Below, piece after piece: positions 45,927-64,000 of a DNA stretch of 64,000 nt (the first letter of the stretch is position 1; the number at the start of each line of letters is the position of its first letter). A program made the position numbers and the translations under genes. The notes under the pieces are model-generated. The model was not told where the DNA came from. It searched no databases and saw only the letters and a program-made list of their open reading frames with translations. The stretch comes from Amorphochlora amoebiformis (taxonomy: Eukaryota > Cercozoa > Chlorarachniophyceae), in the NCBI GenBank assembly GCA_054601695.1, contig BAAHQB010000166.1:363540-427539 (forward strand), written 5' to 3'.

Positions 45927-46626
45927 ATGACCGATCGCGGGAGTACATTTTTGCGCAAGAGGGTCGGCGGTAGGGAGGAGAAGAATGACTCTCACGGTCA
46001 CTACAGACTCGTTTTCATCATTTGCTTGTTGTAAGTCACATGCAAGCATACTCACATGCGGAAAAACATACATACAAGGAAAATGGCACGTATTCTGAAT
46101 GTTTCCTTTTGTGTGTGTTTCTCAGTAATTACTGGGTCTATCGCTCGCATTGCCGGATCGCGACGCACGCGGTACGTCCATTGGCTATGTTCCCTTCCCT
46201 TGATACAGCCACATCCCTCATCCCAAACACATCCTTATCCCTTGAAACAACCCTAATCTCAAACACCTCTTCATCTCTTCATGCAGCCCTCATTCCAAAC
46301 ACATCGTCATCCCTTGAAGCAGCCCTCATCGCTAACATTGATATCATCCTTGAAACAGCCCGCATCTCAAGCACATCCTCATCGCTTGAAATAGCCCTCA
46401 TCTCAAACATATTCCCATTCTTTCAAACAACCCTCAGTTGATCTCTCTCTTCCCTGCCCTCTATCTCTAATCGTTATCTCTCCCTCTTCTCCCCCTGTGC
46501 GTGTGTATCTCTCTCTTTCTCTTTCTCTCTTTCTCTTTCTTCCTCTTTCTTCTTTTTTTTTTCTCCCTCTCGGGTCTCTTCTTCTCTCCCTGTCTATCAT
46601 ATGGTATGATATGATATGATATGATA

Positions 46627-46671
<45 letters not shown>

Positions 46672-46795
46672 GAATATATGTACACATAGGCTTCAGCAGT
46701 TTTATCGCGCGATAAACTTTTTCCCAGAATACGTGGTTGAGGAGGACGACCAATATACAGCATTCGGTACCCAATCCCTACTAAAAACAACCTGA
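45927..46795 (+). CDS. Small single-pass membrane protein, function unknown
   Basis: Three exons, 45927-46030, 46126-46171 and 46697-46795, join in phases 2-2 and 0-0 to give 82 residues. The donors gtaagt and gtacgt are strong. The protein has a basic N-terminus (MTDRGSTFLRKRVGGREEKN), one hydrophobic segment (LVFIICLLFNYWVY, about residues 28-41) split by the first intron, and a C-terminal part FYRAINFFPEYVVEEDDQYT ending LLKTT. The size and layout resemble small organelle-complex subunits, but it is not assigned. The second intron contains a 33-bp minisatellite, a T/C tract and (TA)n. Confidence 0.55.
46190..46440. repeat. 33-bp minisatellite
   Basis: About seven diverged units of catcccttgaaacagccctc plus atctcaaacacatcct-type sequence. 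The Ser/Leu/Ala plus-strand frame is the repeat's translation. It is followed by a T/C tract (46440-46590) and gatat repeats (46604-46632). Confidence 0.9.
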
Positions 46796-46869
46796 ATTGC
46801 AAAATATCGCGCACCCATATGGTCTTCCTCGACCTACATTTCTCCAAGCCTATCCTTTCCTAAGCCTGG

Positions 46870-47600
<731 letters not shown>

Positions 47601-47757
47601 TAAGTCGTTTGTGAAACATGTGATTAGGCCTCAGCATCTTCTACGCGCTCTCTAAGGTTCCTCTAAAATATATATCCACGAAATACTAAGATCAAATACA
47701 TGTATACACATGTATGTATATAGGCATGTCTATATATATTGTTTATATATGTATATA

Positions 47758-47795
<38 letters not shown>

Positions 47796-47896
47796 CCTAT
47801 GTACATAGGTACAAATACATTCAGTATATAGGAGCACATGTATATTTCATTCATTTGTACATATATATATGTATATATATATATATATAAGTTAAT

Positions 47897-47931
<35 letters not shown>

Positions 47932-47982
47932 AATATATCTATATATATATTATAAATAATGGATTTAACCTTATTTTGTTAG

Positions 47983-59270
<11,288 letters not shown>

Positions 59271-59336
59271 TGAAGAAAAGATTGCCAAAGGTTTGTGGAT
59301 TTTTTTTTTGCATGTTGAGAATTATTAAGTATATTA

Positions 59337-59369
<33 letters not shown>

Positions 59370-59399
<30 letters not shown>

Positions 59400-59545
59400 G
59401 AAGAGAGAGAGGAAAAGAGAGGGAGAGATAGAGAGAGAATAGTACAGTACAGGGAGACGGTGAGAGTCAGGATTCGAGAGAGCTTAAGAGGTCGAGTGAG
59501 AAAAGTGTAGATCTAGAAATGTAGGCTATTCGAGAGAGATAGAGA
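59370..59545. repeat. GA-rich tract
   Basis: (GA)n with aagagagag variants, directly before a telomeric patch. Confidence 0.85.
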
Positions 59546-59565
59546 GGAGGAGAGAAGGGTCGGGG

Positions 59566-59613
59566 TTAGGGTTAGGGTTAGGGTTAGGGTTAGGGTTAGG
59601 GTTAAGGTTAGGG
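59566..59613. repeat. Interstitial telomeric repeat (TTAGGG)n
   Basis: Seven near-perfect TTAGGG units, one with TTAAGG. It lies between the presumed end of the large gene and the first exon of the next. Confidence 0.95.
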
Positions 59614-59694
59614 TGGGTTGGGAGTTCTGTCACCGTGACCGTCATATGAGGCTACGATTTGTGTACTATTTGATATATTATTATACATATATAT

Positions 59695-59733
<39 letters not shown>

Positions 59734-59734
59734 G

Positions 59735-64000
<4,266 letters not shown>

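Overview
This is eukaryotic nuclear DNA from a flagellated, probably free-living protist. The genes are split into many very short exons (roughly 20-150 bp), joined by GT-AG introns that are nearly all filled with (TA)n microsatellite. Vertebrate/fungal/rhizarian-type telomere repeats (TTAGGG/CCCTAA) occur as interstitial patches. The standard genetic code fits every gene. A foraminifer-like rhizarian with repeat-swollen introns would fit, but the species cannot be fixed from the sequence. Almost all long open frames in the window are (Tyr-Ile)n or Ser-Leu translations of microsatellites, so genes were found by joining short non-repetitive islands whose splice sites and codon phases agree.

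Five genes are recognised with good support. (i) A DHHC palmitoyltransferase of the ZDHHC1/11 type (minus, 15910-21254). (ii) SDS22, the leucine-rich-repeat regulator of protein phosphatase 1 (plus, about 25090-36759, 17 exons in 11.7 kb for about 314 residues). (iii) DRC10/IQCD, a nexin-dynein regulatory complex subunit of motile cilia (minus, 37737-39643). (iv) Lumazine synthase of riboflavin synthesis (plus, 39852-42097). (v) An intronless AIG1/GIMAP-like GTPase ending in a CaaX box (minus, 42762-43862), with a decayed relative beside it (44026-44484).

Several further genes have phase-consistent exon chains but no recognised product: plus 1776-4173, plus 4907-7016, minus 9081-11003, minus 12849-13382, plus 22528-23203, plus 45927-46795, a long one at plus 47983-59270, and one at plus 59735 running off the right edge.

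SDS22 and DRC10 converge, DRC10 and lumazine synthase diverge from a 208-bp gap, and lumazine synthase and the GTPase converge. The spacers between convergent ends share an unusual CTAG-rich composition and some identical words.

The most striking feature is a set of splice-junction echoes. Several introns carry tandem, TA-flanked copies of the edge of a neighbouring exon together with its splice site: seven copies of an SDS22 acceptor and exon start, five of an SDS22 donor, five of the DHHC exon end, three of a donor in the large plus-strand gene, and two of another SDS22 exon. In every case the intact exon is the outermost copy on the side that tandem duplication into the intron predicts. 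No plasmid, phage, CRISPR, rRNA or tRNA feature was seen.
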